Positions 1-8,828 of a stretch of DNA of 64,000 bases are shown piece by piece (the stretch's first letter is position 1; the number at the start of each line of letters is the position of its first letter). Both the position numbers and the translations under genes were made by a program. Source of the DNA: Arthrobacter sp. S39 (GTDB lineage Bacteria; Actinomycetota; Actinomycetes; Actinomycetales; Micrococcaceae); the NCBI RefSeq assembly GCF_004320525.1, contig NZ_SIHX01000012.1, positions 1 to 64,000 on the forward strand, given 5' to 3'. Below the pieces are notes generated by a model. That model did not search any database. It saw only the letters and a list, made by a program, of their open reading frames with translations, and was not told the DNA's origin.

Positions 1-298
1 CGGCCTCAATACTCACGGCCGGCGCGGCAGCTTCAACGAACCCGGCCGCTTCAACAGCACTAACGAGCCCGGCGGTTTCGGCAGCCTCAGCGAGCCCGGT
101 GGCTTCGGCGGTGTCCTGCAGCCCGGCGGCCTCTGTGAACGGGGCAGCGCAGCGGATGCCCGGCCGTTCAGACCGGTCGGTCCGTGAACCGCCGCCGAAA
201 TCGCGGCCGCTGGAAGCGCCCCCAGCAGGGGAATCAGCGCGCGTGCGCAGGACGGCATGACCGCCGTGCCCCGTGCGCTGAACCCTAAGAGCTTCCAT
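1..298 (-). CDS. 5' end of an unidentified gene running off the left edge (possibly DUF222/HNH family)
   Basis: A minus-strand reading frame starts with ATG at 298 and stays open to the window edge (about 99 codons). GAAAGAG lies about 8 nt upstream as ribosome binding site. It begins MEALRVQRTGHGGHAVLRTR and continues into an Ala/Glu/Gly-rich segment with loose AAGL-type repeats, ending SIEA at the edge. Codon third positions in the inner part are mostly G or C, as expected for coding DNA. No domain is visible in this fragment. Arthrobacter genomes carry many DUF222/HNH-endonuclease genes with variable Ala-rich N-termini, and this could be one, but that is a guess from composition. The start and leader have been copied four more times upstream. 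Confidence 0.5.
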   Translation of the reverse strand, partial: MEALRVQRTGHGGHAVLRTRADSPAGGASSGRDFGGGSRTDRSERPGIRCAAPFTEAAGLQDTAEATGLAEAAETAGLVSAVEAAGFVEAAAPAVSIEA

Positions 299-1105
299 AG
301 GAACACTCTTTCAAAGGGGTACGACAATTAAGCCGAGCACCGTTTCCGGGTCGAAGAACCAGCCGGCGGGGCGGGAAAAACAGGGGCGCAGCTGGCTGGG
401 CGCCGCCATCGAACGTCAGGGTCTTGGAAGCGCCCCCAGCAGGCGAGCCAGCGCGCGTGCGTAGGCCGGAATGACCGCCGTGCCCTGCGCGCTGAACCCT
501 AAGAGCTTCCATAGGAACACTCTTTCAGAGGGGTACGACAATTGAGCCCGGCACCGTTTCCGGGTCGACGAGCCAGCAGGCTGGAAGCGCCCCCAGCAGG
601 GGAATCAGCGCGCGTGCGCAGGCCGGCGTGACCGCCGTGCCCCGTGCGCTGAACCCTAAGAGCCTCCATAGGAACACTCTTTCAAAGGGGTACGACAATT
701 AAGCCCGGCACCGATTCCGAGCCCAGGAACCAGCCGGCGGGGCGGGAAAAACCGGAGCGCAGCTGGCCGGGCGCCGCCGCCGAAATCGCGGCTGCTGGAA
801 GTGCCCCCAACAGGCGAGCCAGCGCGCGTGCGCAGGCCGGAATGACCGCCGTGCCCCGTGCGCTGAACCCTAAAAGCTTCCATGGGAACACTCTTCCAGA
901 GGGGTACGACAATTAAGCCCGGCACCGTTTCGGGTCGACAGGCCAGCAGGTTGGAAGCGCCCCCAACAGGCGAATCAGCACGCGTGCGCAGCCCGGCTCT
1001 ACCGCCGTATCCCGTGCCCTGAACCCTAAGAGCTTCCATAGGCACACTCTTCCAAAGGGGTACGACAATGAAGCCCGGCACCGTTTCCGCGCCCAAGAAT
1101 CCGGC
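191..1105. repeat. Tandem array of five leader/start copies in two ~371-bp higher-order units
   Basis: A core of about 140 bp recurs five times, near 211-350, 425-568, 582-718, 796-938 and 952-1090. Each copy carries, on the minus strand, the sequence TCGTACCCCTTTGAAAGAGT, a start codon and the MEALRVQ-type codons. Start-to-start distances alternate 214, 157, 214 and 156 bp, so the array is a duplication of a two-copy unit of about 371 bp. The long spacers (about 357-424 and 727-795) match each other, and so do the short ones (about 561-581 and 932-951). Only the copy nearest the left edge leads into a long open frame; the others end within a short distance. No other gene is supported between 299 and 1218. 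Confidence 0.85.
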
Positions 1106-1218
1106 GGGCCAAGAACCAACGGTGGGCCGGGCGACTTACCCAAGTGCCGCCGTCGAACGCTCCATGCGGCTCAGCCCCGGAGCAAGCCCCCGAACACGCC
1201 CGGCGCGAGTCAGACGGA

Positions 1219-1259
1219 GATGGTCCCGGTCCCGGGCAAAACCGGAAGCCGGGACCATC
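1219..1259 (-). terminator. Hairpin terminator after the GH42 gene
   Basis: GATGGTCCCGG (1219-1229) is a perfect inverted partner of CCGGGACCATC (1249-1259), separated by 19 nt. It sits 10 nt beyond the stop of the minus-strand GH42 gene. There is no long U run. Confidence 0.6.
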
Positions 1260-1268
1260 AGGAAACCG

Positions 1269-3284
1269 TCAGTCCTCCGCGATCACCGCCACGGCCCCGG
1301 CCTCAACGGTGCCGCCGAAACGGTCGCCGGTCAGCAGGTCCGTTCCAGTGGCCTGAACGGAGGCCGACGAGCGCGAGTGGTTGATGGCGAAGAGGAACGA
1401 ACTGCCGTCGGCGGCGCGGCGGCGCGTGAGCTCAACCCCTGAATCTGCCTCGGCAACACGAGCCACACCGGATTCTGCAAGCAGCCGGTCCACAACGGAC
1501 TCTATGCCGTCGCGGTCAGGGAAAGTGGCCAGGTACCACGCCGCCCCGGAGCCAACGGCATGACGCGTCACCGAGGGCACACCCTCGAGTGGGTATTCGG
1601 TGAAGGTCTGCACCGCTTCGGCCCCTGCGAGATGGAGGTGCTCGCTCCAGATCGTCGAGACGCCGCCGTCGCTCAACTTCAGCTGTGTGCCGGCCAGCAG
1701 CGGGTGGAATTCCTCCACCCGGATGCCGAGCAGCCCACGGAAAGCGCCCGGGTAGCCGCCCAGCCGGATGTGGTCCTTCTCGTCGGTAATGCCGCTGAAG
1801 TAGGTGACCAGCACGGTGGCTCCGGCGTGTGCGGCGGCTGCGATGTTGGCAGAGGCCTGGTCGGTCACGGAGTACAAGGTGCACACCAGCACCAGGTCGT
1901 AGCCCTCCAGCGAGGCGGACGGATGGACGATATCCACGGAGATTCCGCGCAGGAACAGCGACCGGTGGAAGGCGCGCAGCACGTCGAGGTACTTCACGTC
2001 CTGGCTCGGCTTGGAATCGATCTCGCTGGCCCACCACGCCTCGTAATCGAACACGATGGCAGCCCTGGATTCCACGCGGGAGCCCCGGACCGGCGCGAGC
2101 CGTTTCAGCGCAGACCCCAGCTCCACCACCTCACGCCACACGCGGGTGTCCCGGCCGCCGTGCGGAACCATGGCGGAGTGGAACTTCTCCGACCCGGCAA
2201 AGCTCTGGCGCCACTGGAAAAACATCACTGCGTCAGCCCCGCGGGCCACATGGGCGAGGGAGTTTCGCAGCATTTCGCCGGGCATCTTGGGCTGGTTGCG
2301 CGGCTGCCAGTTGACGGCCGACGTCGAATGTTCCATCAGGATCCACGGGTCGCCGCCCGCAATTCCCCGGGTGAGGTCCGCGCTGAACGCGAGTTCGATC
2401 TGGCGCTCGGGATCTGCGGCCACCAGGTAATGATCGTTGGCGATGACGTCCAGGTCCTTGGCCCACTCGAAGTAGTCCATCGACTTGGTGGCGCTGGAGG
2501 CCATCAGGTTGGTGGTGCAGGGGACCCCGGGAGTGACTTCCCGCAGGACCGCCACCAGCTCGCGGTAGTAGTCCATCAGCGCCCACGAGTTGAACCGCTG
2601 GAAGTCCAGCTGCTGGCCCGGGTTGAGCGTGGAGGGGGCGACGGCGGGCGGCAGGATCTCCTCGAAGGAGCCGTAGCTCTGGGACCAGAAGGCCGTTCCC
2701 CACGCCGCGTTGAGGGCCTGGATGCTGCCGTAACGCCGTTCCAGCCAGACACGGAACGCTGCGGCGTCCTCCGGCCCGTAGAACTCGGAAATGTGGCAGC
2801 CGAGCTCGTTGTCCACGTGCCACAGTGCCAGCGCGGGGTGGTCCTTGTACCTTTCGGCGATGACCCTGGTGATCGCGGTTGCGTAGCGCCGGAAAACGGC
2901 CGACGACGGCGTGTAGTGCCGCCGTGAGCCCGGTCCCAGCACGGTCCCGTCAGCCGTGGTCGGCAGGATCTCGGGGTGCTTCCGGACCAGCCAGGCCGGG
3001 GGAGCGGCGGTGGCCGTAGCCAGGGCAACTTTGATCCCGTTCGCGGCGAGGTTATCCAGGACTTCGTCCAGCCAGCCGAAGTCGTATTCGCCTTCGGCCG
3101 GTTCAAGCAGGGCCCAGGAGAAGATTCCCACACTGAGGAAGGTGACGCCCGCTTCCTTCATCAGCTCCAGGTCGTCCAGACGGACGCTGGCGGGCCACTG
3201 CTCAGGGTTGTAGTCTCCGCCGTAGGCGATCCCTTGGACACCGTCCCAGACGCTCGCCGGGCCGGATTGTTCCTGCAAAGTCAT
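1269..3284 (-). CDS. GH42 beta-galactosidase
   Basis: 671 residues, the usual length for family GH42 cytoplasmic beta-galactosidases. The N-terminus (YGGDYNPEQWP) is typical of the family. The predicted acid/base is Glu160 in HVDNELG and the predicted nucleophile Glu318 in ILMEHSTS. The four Cys of the zinc cluster found in some GH42 enzymes are not obvious here, unlike the second GH42 in this window. No signal peptide, so the substrate is presumably an imported galactoside. The start is supported by GGGAG 5 nt upstream. It is divergent from a sugar ABC transporter with LacI-type operators between them, which suggests joint induction. Confidence 0.93.
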   Translation of the reverse strand: MTLQEQSGPASVWDGVQGIAYGGDYNPEQWPASVRLDDLELMKEAGVTFLSVGIFSWALLEPAEGEYDFGWLDEVLDNLAANGIKVALATATAAPPAWLVRKHPEILPTTADGTVLGPGSRRHYTPSSAVFRRYATAITRVIAERYKDHPALALWHVDNELGCHISEFYGPEDAAAFRVWLERRYGSIQALNAAWGTAFWSQSYGSFEEILPPAVAPSTLNPGQQLDFQRFNSWALMDYYRELVAVLREVTPGVPCTTNLMASSATKSMDYFEWAKDLDVIANDHYLVAADPERQIELAFSADLTRGIAGGDPWILMEHSTSAVNWQPRNQPKMPGEMLRNSLAHVARGADAVMFFQWRQSFAGSEKFHSAMVPHGGRDTRVWREVVELGSALKRLAPVRGSRVESRAAIVFDYEAWWASEIDSKPSQDVKYLDVLRAFHRSLFLRGISVDIVHPSASLEGYDLVLVCTLYSVTDQASANIAAAAHAGATVLVTYFSGITDEKDHIRLGGYPGAFRGLLGIRVEEFHPLLAGTQLKLSDGGVSTIWSEHLHLAGAEAVQTFTEYPLEGVPSVTRHAVGSGAAWYLATFPDRDGIESVVDRLLAESGVARVAEADSGVELTRRRAADGSSFLFAINHSRSSASVQATGTDLLTGDRFGGTVEAGAVAVIAED

Positions 3285-3336
3285 GGGACTCCCTTGTCTG
3301 GTGGTTGGATAAAAACGTACATGAAAACTGATGTTT

Positions 3337-3350
3337 GGAAAACGCTTGCC
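3337..3350. promoter_or_regulatory. LacI-type operator, type 2
   Basis: GGAAAACGCTTGCC is a near-palindrome centred on CG, the usual form of LacI-family operators. It lies in the divergent region between the GH42 gene and the ABC transporter and closely matches the reverse complement of the site at 15041-15054. Confidence 0.6.
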
Positions 3351-3371
3351 CGCGGCGTGGAATGCCGCTAT

Positions 3372-3383
3372 TGTATCGTTTCA
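3372..3383. promoter_or_regulatory. LacI-type operator, type 1 (TGWAWCGWTTCA)
   Basis: TGTATCGTTTCA, centred on CG, matches the sites at 15096-15107, 33115-33126 and 33128-33139. The last two lie at the LacI gene of this window. It is 80 nt before the solute-binding protein gene. Confidence 0.55.
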
Positions 3384-3462
3384 GAAGGTGTGTAAGCCAG
3401 CTCACTGCTCGCGTTGTAGATAGCTGGGTATGGGCTTGCACCAAACGAGCAAGGAGGCTCTC

Positions 3463-4755
3463 ATGATCAACAGAAGGCATTTCATCACCACCGTGGCTAT
3501 CGGCACCGCATCTGCCGCTGCTTTGGCGGCCTGTGGGACAGGTTCCAGCACGACCGCCGGGGAGACGGGCTCCGCGGAGAAGCCGGTCACCATCAACTAC
3601 ACGTGGTGGGGCAACGACGACCGCGCGACGCGCACCCGCAAGGCCATCGAGCTCTTCGAATCCAAGAACCCTGACATCAAGGTCAACGGCAACTTCACCG
3701 ACTTCGCCGGCTACTGGCAGAAGCGCGCCACGGAGGCTGCCGGCGGCGGGCTGCCGGACGTGATGCAGTGGGACCTGTCCTACCTTCGCGATTACGGCCA
3801 GCGCAACCAGCTCCTGGACCTCAGTACGGTCAAGATCAACACTGACGCCTTCGACAAGACCCTCCTTCCCTCGGGTCAGATCCGTGGCAAGACCTACGGC
3901 ATCCCCACCAGCACCAATGCGTTCGCGGTGTACTACGATCCCGCGAAGCTCGCTTCCCTGGGCATCGCCGAGCCAGACGGCAGCTGGAACTACGAAGAGT
4001 TCAACAAGTTCCTGAGCGAGGTTGGAGCCAAGGGCAACGGCGCGCTCTTCGGCGGCACCGACTACACCGGTGTGTGGTGGATGTTCAATGTCTGGCTGCG
4101 GCAGAACAACATCGAGGCCTTCACCGAGGACGGCAAGCTGGGCTTCAGCAAGGACGATCTGAAGAAGTGGTGGAACCTCTCCGCCAAGCTTCGCGGCACC
4201 CCGGCCCTCATCTCTGAGGAACGGGCCACGCAGCTTGCCCCCAAGTCTCCGTTCGGTTCCAACGTGACTGCCACGGAGGTTACCTGGGATAACTTCATGG
4301 CCGGCTACCTGGCCGACAGCGGCGCCAAGGAACTCAAGCTTGTGCCGGTCCCCTCCGATGACAAGGACAACCTGGGGCTGTTCCTGAAGCCCTCCATGCT
4401 GATGGTGGCCAGCGCGAAGACCAAGTACAAGGATGCTGCTGCCCGGTTCATCGACTTTATGGTCAACGACCCCGAGGTCGGCCAGATCTTCAAGACCTCC
4501 CGCGGTGTTCCGGCTTCCCAGACCCAGCGCGACGGCACCACCTTCGAAGGCACCGACAAGCTGGTTGTGGATTACGAGAAGTCCATCGAGAAGTACCTCA
4601 AGGACGCCCCCGAGCCGCCCATCGTCGGCTTCGGCACGCTGGAAGCATCCTTCAAGCGCGTCAGCTCGGACATTAACTACGGCAAGGTCACCGTGGACGG
4701 CGCAGTGGATGCGTGGTTCAAGGAAGCCGAAGACCTCATCAAGCAGAACGCCTGA
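3463..4755 (+). CDS. Sugar ABC transporter solute-binding lipoprotein (CUT1)
   Basis: 430 residues from the ATG at 3463, chosen over an in-frame ATG at 3430 because AAGGAGG lies 6 nt before it and the protein then begins with a clean signal sequence. The N-terminus has RRHF followed by a hydrophobic stretch and a lipobox (LAACG), so it is probably an extracellular lipoprotein. The mature part (YTWWGNDDR, then GYWQKRATEAAGGGLPDVMQ) is typical of family 1 solute-binding proteins. Two permeases follow. Divergence from a GH42 gene suggests galactosides or galacto-oligosaccharides as ligand, which is inference. The protein at 8829 is a paralogue. Confidence 0.93.
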   Translation: MINRRHFITTVAIGTASAAALAACGTGSSTTAGETGSAEKPVTINYTWWGNDDRATRTRKAIELFESKNPDIKVNGNFTDFAGYWQKRATEAAGGGLPDVMQWDLSYLRDYGQRNQLLDLSTVKINTDAFDKTLLPSGQIRGKTYGIPTSTNAFAVYYDPAKLASLGIAEPDGSWNYEEFNKFLSEVGAKGNGALFGGTDYTGVWWMFNVWLRQNNIEAFTEDGKLGFSKDDLKKWWNLSAKLRGTPALISEERATQLAPKSPFGSNVTATEVTWDNFMAGYLADSGAKELKLVPVPSDDKDNLGLFLKPSMLMVASAKTKYKDAAARFIDFMVNDPEVGQIFKTSRGVPASQTQRDGTTFEGTDKLVVDYEKSIEKYLKDAPEPPIVGFGTLEASFKRVSSDINYGKVTVDGAVDAWFKEAEDLIKQNA

Positions 4756-4801
4756 GCAGCGTATTGTCTGCCCTTGCGTTCCCTACTGACGGATTGAACT
4801 C

Positions 4802-5755
4802 GTGACTCAAAGCCCAACCCTGAGCAGGCGTTCGGCGTCGCCGTCCGCTCCCGCTCCGCGCAAGTCAAAGCGGAGCGGGGCGGATGCCCGCGCCGGCTAT
4901 ACGTTCCTGTTGCCCTGGCTGCTGGGATTCATCGTCCTGACCATAGGTCCGATGGTGTCCTCGCTGTACCTGTCCTTCACCAACTACAACCTGTTCGATC
5001 CGCCCAAGTGGATCGGGCTGGATAACTACACCACGATGTTCCAGGACGAGCGGTTCCTGCAGTCGGTGGGCGTGACCGTGGGCTATGTGGTCTTCGGTAC
5101 CCCGCTGAAGCTCGCCGCGGCCCTGGCGGTGGCGATGCTGCTGAACAGTGCCCGCAAGGGCCAGGGCTTTTACCGGTCCGCGTTCTATGCCCCGTCCCTG
5201 ATCGGCGCGTCCGTCTCGATCGCGATCGTGTGGAAGGCGATGTTCGGCGATTCCGGTCCGGTGGACCAGGGCCTGTCCTTCTTCGGGATCAACCTCGGCG
5301 GCTGGGTGGGCAACCCCTCGATGACCATGCCGATGTTCATCCTGCTGACCGTCTGGCAGTTCGGCGCCCCGATGGTGATCTTCCTCGCCGGCCTCAAGCA
5401 GATCCCCGCCGACCTCTACGAAGCAGCCTCGATGGACGGTGCCGGCCCGGTACGGAAGTTCTTCAACATCACCTGGCCCATGCTTTCCCCGGTGGTCTTC
5501 TTCAACCTGCTGATGGAAACCATCCACGCGTTCCAGATCTTCAGCTCGGCCTACATCATTTCCAACGGTGAAGGCGGCCCCGCCGGTTCCACCCTCTTCT
5601 ACACCCTCTACCTGTATCTGCGCGGTTTCTCCGATTTCCGGATGGGCTACGCCTCGGCGATGGCCTGGCTGCTCCTGATCGTGGTCGGCATCATCACGCT
5701 GATCATCTTCCGCACGTCCAAGGGCTGGGTCCACTACAGCGGTGATGCAAAATGA
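4802..5755 (+). CDS. Sugar ABC transporter permease (MalF-type)
   Basis: 317 residues beginning with GTG. Six membrane segments and the cytoplasmic EAA loop (YEAASMDGAGPVRKFFNITW) mark it as a CUT1 inner-membrane permease that docks on a shared ATPase. No ATPase gene is nearby, as is common for CUT1 systems in Gram-positives that use a common MsiK-type ATPase. It overlaps the next permease by 4 bp. The ribosome binding site is weak, consistent with translation from the upstream gene. Confidence 0.92.
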   Translation: MTQSPTLSRRSASPSAPAPRKSKRSGADARAGYTFLLPWLLGFIVLTIGPMVSSLYLSFTNYNLFDPPKWIGLDNYTTMFQDERFLQSVGVTVGYVVFGTPLKLAAALAVAMLLNSARKGQGFYRSAFYAPSLIGASVSIAIVWKAMFGDSGPVDQGLSFFGINLGGWVGNPSMTMPMFILLTVWQFGAPMVIFLAGLKQIPADLYEAASMDGAGPVRKFFNITWPMLSPVVFFNLLMETIHAFQIFSSAYIISNGEGGPAGSTLFYTLYLYLRGFSDFRMGYASAMAWLLLIVVGIITLIIFRTSKGWVHYSGDAK

Positions 5756-6669
5756 CAACCATGGCAACTCCCACCCAGTCCGCCCCTGACGCCGATGCGC
5801 AGGTCTATAACCCGAAGTCCGAATCGGTCACGGCCAAACGGGTCAAGAGCGGTATCTTCCACGCCGTGGCCCTGGCGCTGACGGCCGTGGTCCTGTACCC
5901 CGCGGTATGGATGATCGCCTCGTCCTTCAAGCCGAACGCCGAAATCGGCGGCGCGAACACCTCGCTCTGGTCCAATAACTTCAGCTTCGATAACTTCGCC
6001 ACGGCGATGGAGGGGATCGGCGGGGTCTCCACCCTGCAGTTCTTCACCAACTCCCTGATCCTGGCCATCGGCGCCGTGGTAGGGACCATCCTCTCCGCCA
6101 GTGTTTCGGCCTACGCGTTCGCGAGGATCAAGTTCCCCGGCCGCAGCATCTTCTTCGGCATGATGATCGCCACCCTGCTGCTGCCCTTCCACGTGGTCAT
6201 CATCCCGCAGTACATCATCTTCAACCAGCTCGGCCTCGTGGACACATACATCCCGCTGCTGATCGGCAAGTTCCTCGCCGCCGACGCGTTCTTCGTGTTC
6301 CTCATGGTCCAGTTCATGCGCAACCTCCCGGCAGAACTGGACGAAGCAGCACGCATCGACGGCGCCGGGCACGTCCGGATCTTCACCTCCATCATGCTCC
6401 CGCTGATGAAACCGGCCCTGATCTCCACCTCGATCTTCTCCTTCATCTGGAGCTGGAACGACTTCCTCGGCCCCCTGCTCTACCTGAACACCCCGGAAAA
6501 GTACCCGCTGCCCCTGGCGCTGCGGCTCTTCGTGGACCAGACCCAGTCCTCGGACTACGGAGCCATGATCGCCATGTCCGTCCTGGCACTGCTCCCGGTC
6601 CTGATCTTCTTCCTCGTCTTCCAGCGCTACATCGTCGAAGGCGTCTCCACCCAGGGCCTCAAGGGCTGA
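5752..6669 (+). CDS. Sugar ABC transporter permease (MalG-type)
   Basis: 305 residues with six membrane segments and the EAA loop (LDEAARIDGAGHVRIFTSIM). It ends in the form typical of MalG-like subunits (VEGVSTQGLKG). The start overlaps the upstream gene as ATGA, indicating coupled translation; a second in-frame ATG lies 9 nt further in. It forms the heterodimeric channel with the preceding permease. Confidence 0.92.
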   Translation: MTTMATPTQSAPDADAQVYNPKSESVTAKRVKSGIFHAVALALTAVVLYPAVWMIASSFKPNAEIGGANTSLWSNNFSFDNFATAMEGIGGVSTLQFFTNSLILAIGAVVGTILSASVSAYAFARIKFPGRSIFFGMMIATLLLPFHVVIIPQYIIFNQLGLVDTYIPLLIGKFLAADAFFVFLMVQFMRNLPAELDEAARIDGAGHVRIFTSIMLPLMKPALISTSIFSFIWSWNDFLGPLLYLNTPEKYPLPLALRLFVDQTQSSDYGAMIAMSVLALLPVLIFFLVFQRYIVEGVSTQGLKG

Positions 6670-6688
6670 CGGAAGAACACAACAGAAA

Positions 6689-7390
6689 ATGAGCACGATG
6701 GACAGCACCACACCCGCATCCGGCCGCGATGAACCGATCCCGGTCAACCGTTTCGCACTGTTTTCCGAGACCCTGCTGGCCGGGCTGCTGGTGCTGGTGC
6801 TGTCCATTCCGCTTGTCACCATCCCTGCCGCCTACGCAGCCGGCATCGCGCACCTCGAACGCCATCTCTCCGGGCGGGACGATTCCCTCCGTGCCCTCTG
6901 GGGCACCTTCAAGGCTGCCCTGCCCGGCAGCTGGAAGCTGGGATTCACGACGGCGGCGGCCGCCGTCGTAATCGTCCTGAACCTGCTGCTCGCAACAGTC
7001 GGGCAGCTGCCCGGCAGCGCGGTGGTCCTCCCGGCCACCCTCGTCCTGGCAGCGGCCGGCGCCGTCCTGCTCCTGCGCACCACCGCCGCCTGGTCCGACG
7101 TCGCCGGACCTTCTGCCGACGCCGACCGGCAGACGTCCGGTTCAGCACCCGGCGCCGTTCCGCCGTCGGCCTCTTCGAAGTCGGCCGCGTGGTCCTCTGC
7201 CCTCGCAACCGGCAAGGCACTGACACTTCGGGACTGGACCGGATCCCTTCTCCTGGTTACGGCGCTGTTCGCCGCCGTCGTCTTCGTCTGGATGCTCGTT
7301 GCGCTGTTTGTGGTGGTGCCCGGCATGCTGATCCTGGCCGCCGCGTCGGTCAAGATGCGCTCCAACCGTGGCTGGCAGTTCAACGCCTAG
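6689..7390 (+). CDS. DUF624/YesL-like membrane protein
   Basis: 233 residues with about four hydrophobic segments. The early part (ETLLAGLLVLVLSIPLVTIPAAYAAG) resembles the YesL/DUF624 family often encoded beside CUT1 transporters for plant polysaccharide breakdown products. The biochemical role of the family is unknown to me. It follows the permeases by 20 bp and is probably in their operon. A more standard YesL homologue lies at 15228. The family call is moderate; membrane location is clear. Confidence 0.65.
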   Translation: MSTMDSTTPASGRDEPIPVNRFALFSETLLAGLLVLVLSIPLVTIPAAYAAGIAHLERHLSGRDDSLRALWGTFKAALPGSWKLGFTTAAAAVVIVLNLLLATVGQLPGSAVVLPATLVLAAAGAVLLLRTTAAWSDVAGPSADADRQTSGSAPGAVPPSASSKSAAWSSALATGKALTLRDWTGSLLLVTALFAAVVFVWMLVALFVVVPGMLILAAASVKMRSNRGWQFNA

Positions 7391-7448
7391 ACATTCCCTG
7401 CATTCCCACTCTTCTGCATTTTGACGTTACTACCGAGTTGAGCCCGAC

Positions 7449-8708
7449 GTGTCTTCCGACCGCCCCCAGTCCGCAGAGTCCCTCCACACCCCCAAAGGCC
7501 CGGTCCGCTGGTACTACCCGCTGACGCAGCACAACTACCGCCTGTACATGGGAATGACCTTGGCGGGCAGTATGGGCGTCTGGATGCAGCGCCTCGCCCA
7601 GGACTGGCTGGTGCTCCAGCTGACCGGCAGTCCGGCCGCAGTCGGCGTCGCGGTGGCCCTGCAGTTCCTCCCCATGCTGATCGTGGGACCGCTCAGTGGC
7701 CTGCTGGTGGACATCTTCCCCAAGCGCAGCGTCATGATGGTCTGCCAGTCCGTGATCGTCCTCCTCGCCCTGGGCCTCGCGGCGTGGGACGCCACCGGCG
7801 GGATTACCGTGTGGATTGTCTACGGCAGCTGCATCGCCCTGGGGATTACTTCGGCGATTGACGGCCCCGCCCGCCAGGTCTTCGTTAATGAAGTGGTGGG
7901 CGACGCCGGTCTCCGGCCGGCCATCGGCCTCAACAACGCCATCGGCCAGCTCGGCGCCATGGCCGGGCCTGCCTTGGGCGGAGTGGTCATCGCCCACGCC
8001 GGCTCCGCGGCCGCCTTCGCGTCCAACGCCTTTCTTGGCATGCTGGTGCTGGGCATGATCGCCGGCATCCGGCCCGCGCTCCTGCACGCGAATGCCCCGG
8101 CTGTCCGGGGCCGTGGCCAGCTCCTGGCCGGGTTCCGGTTTGTGCGGGACCGGCCGCGGCTGCTCCTGGTGATTGCCCTCGCCGGCCTGCTGGGGGCGTT
8201 CGGCATGAACGGCCCCGTGGTGCTGGCGGCGTTCGCCGAACGCGTCTGGCATAACGGCGTGGCCGGATTTGGCATGTTCAACACGGTCAGCGCCGTCGGT
8301 GCCCTGGCCGGTGCCCTGCTGGCTGCGCGTCTTCGGACACTTGGCAGAAAGGGAATCGTAGCCGCGGCGGGCCTTTTTGGCCTCGCCCAGCTCGTGGCGG
8401 CGCTGATGCCGAACCTGCTCTCATTTACCGTGATGCTGGTGGTGGTGGGGCTGATGACACTGCTCTTCCTGACCAGTGCGGCCACCGCCGTCCAGCTGGA
8501 GGCCGGGCCGGAAGTCCGTGGCAGGGTCATGGCGCTGTACCTGCCGTTGCTTCTCGGCGGGCACGCCCTGGGCGGCCTGCTGGCAGGCTGGCTCACTGAA
8601 CAGTTCGGCGTCCGGACCGGGCTGGTGGTTACCGGTGCCCTGGGCATGCTCTCGGCGCTGGTCATCGGCTTCCTGTTGTGGAGGAACTCACGGCGCCACG
8701 CCGGCTGA
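7449..8708 (+). CDS. MFS transporter (MFS_3/EntS-like)
   Basis: 419 residues, twelve predicted membrane segments, GTG start. The opening (YRLYMGMTLAGSMGVWMQRL followed by AQDWLVLQLTGSPAAVG) is characteristic of the MFS_3 group, mostly drug:proton antiporters or exporters. The substrate cannot be told from sequence. The 58-bp gap to the preceding gene and same strand make cotranscription possible. In a sugar cluster it could export a sugar or metabolite, but a general efflux role is equally likely. Confidence 0.8.
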   Translation: MSSDRPQSAESLHTPKGPVRWYYPLTQHNYRLYMGMTLAGSMGVWMQRLAQDWLVLQLTGSPAAVGVAVALQFLPMLIVGPLSGLLVDIFPKRSVMMVCQSVIVLLALGLAAWDATGGITVWIVYGSCIALGITSAIDGPARQVFVNEVVGDAGLRPAIGLNNAIGQLGAMAGPALGGVVIAHAGSAAAFASNAFLGMLVLGMIAGIRPALLHANAPAVRGRGQLLAGFRFVRDRPRLLLVIALAGLLGAFGMNGPVVLAAFAERVWHNGVAGFGMFNTVSAVGALAGALLAARLRTLGRKGIVAAAGLFGLAQLVAALMPNLLSFTVMLVVVGLMTLLFLTSAATAVQLEAGPEVRGRVMALYLPLLLGGHALGGLLAGWLTEQFGVRTGLVVTGALGMLSALVIGFLLWRNSRRHAG

Positions 8709-8777
8709 CCGCTCCTGTGAATAAAAGTAAGTTTGTGTGCGTTGTTGACGTGTGCGGTGGCTCACACCTAAGGTATG

Positions 8778-8791
8778 AGAAAGCGGTTTCT
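8778..8791. promoter_or_regulatory. LacI-type operator before the second solute-binding protein
   Basis: AGAAAGCGGTTTCT is a palindrome centred on CG with one mismatched pair. It lies 37 nt upstream of the ATG at 8829 and would fall inside the coding region if the in-frame ATG at 8775 were used, which argues for the later start. Confidence 0.55.
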
Positions 8792-8828
8792 TGATGGCCG
8801 TTTCCACTGTGAGACTAAAGGACAACGA

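Noticed and set aside
191..1105. CRISPR array
   Set aside because: Repeat units are about 140 bp, degenerate and alternate in spacing; no cas genes are present.
1560..2927. 455-codon plus-strand frame inside the GH42 gene
   Set aside because: Antisense shadow of a well-supported GH42 enzyme with intact catalytic residues.
3430..3462. Earlier start for the first solute-binding protein
   Set aside because: AAGGAGG lies before the later ATG, and the extension would mask the lipoprotein signal.
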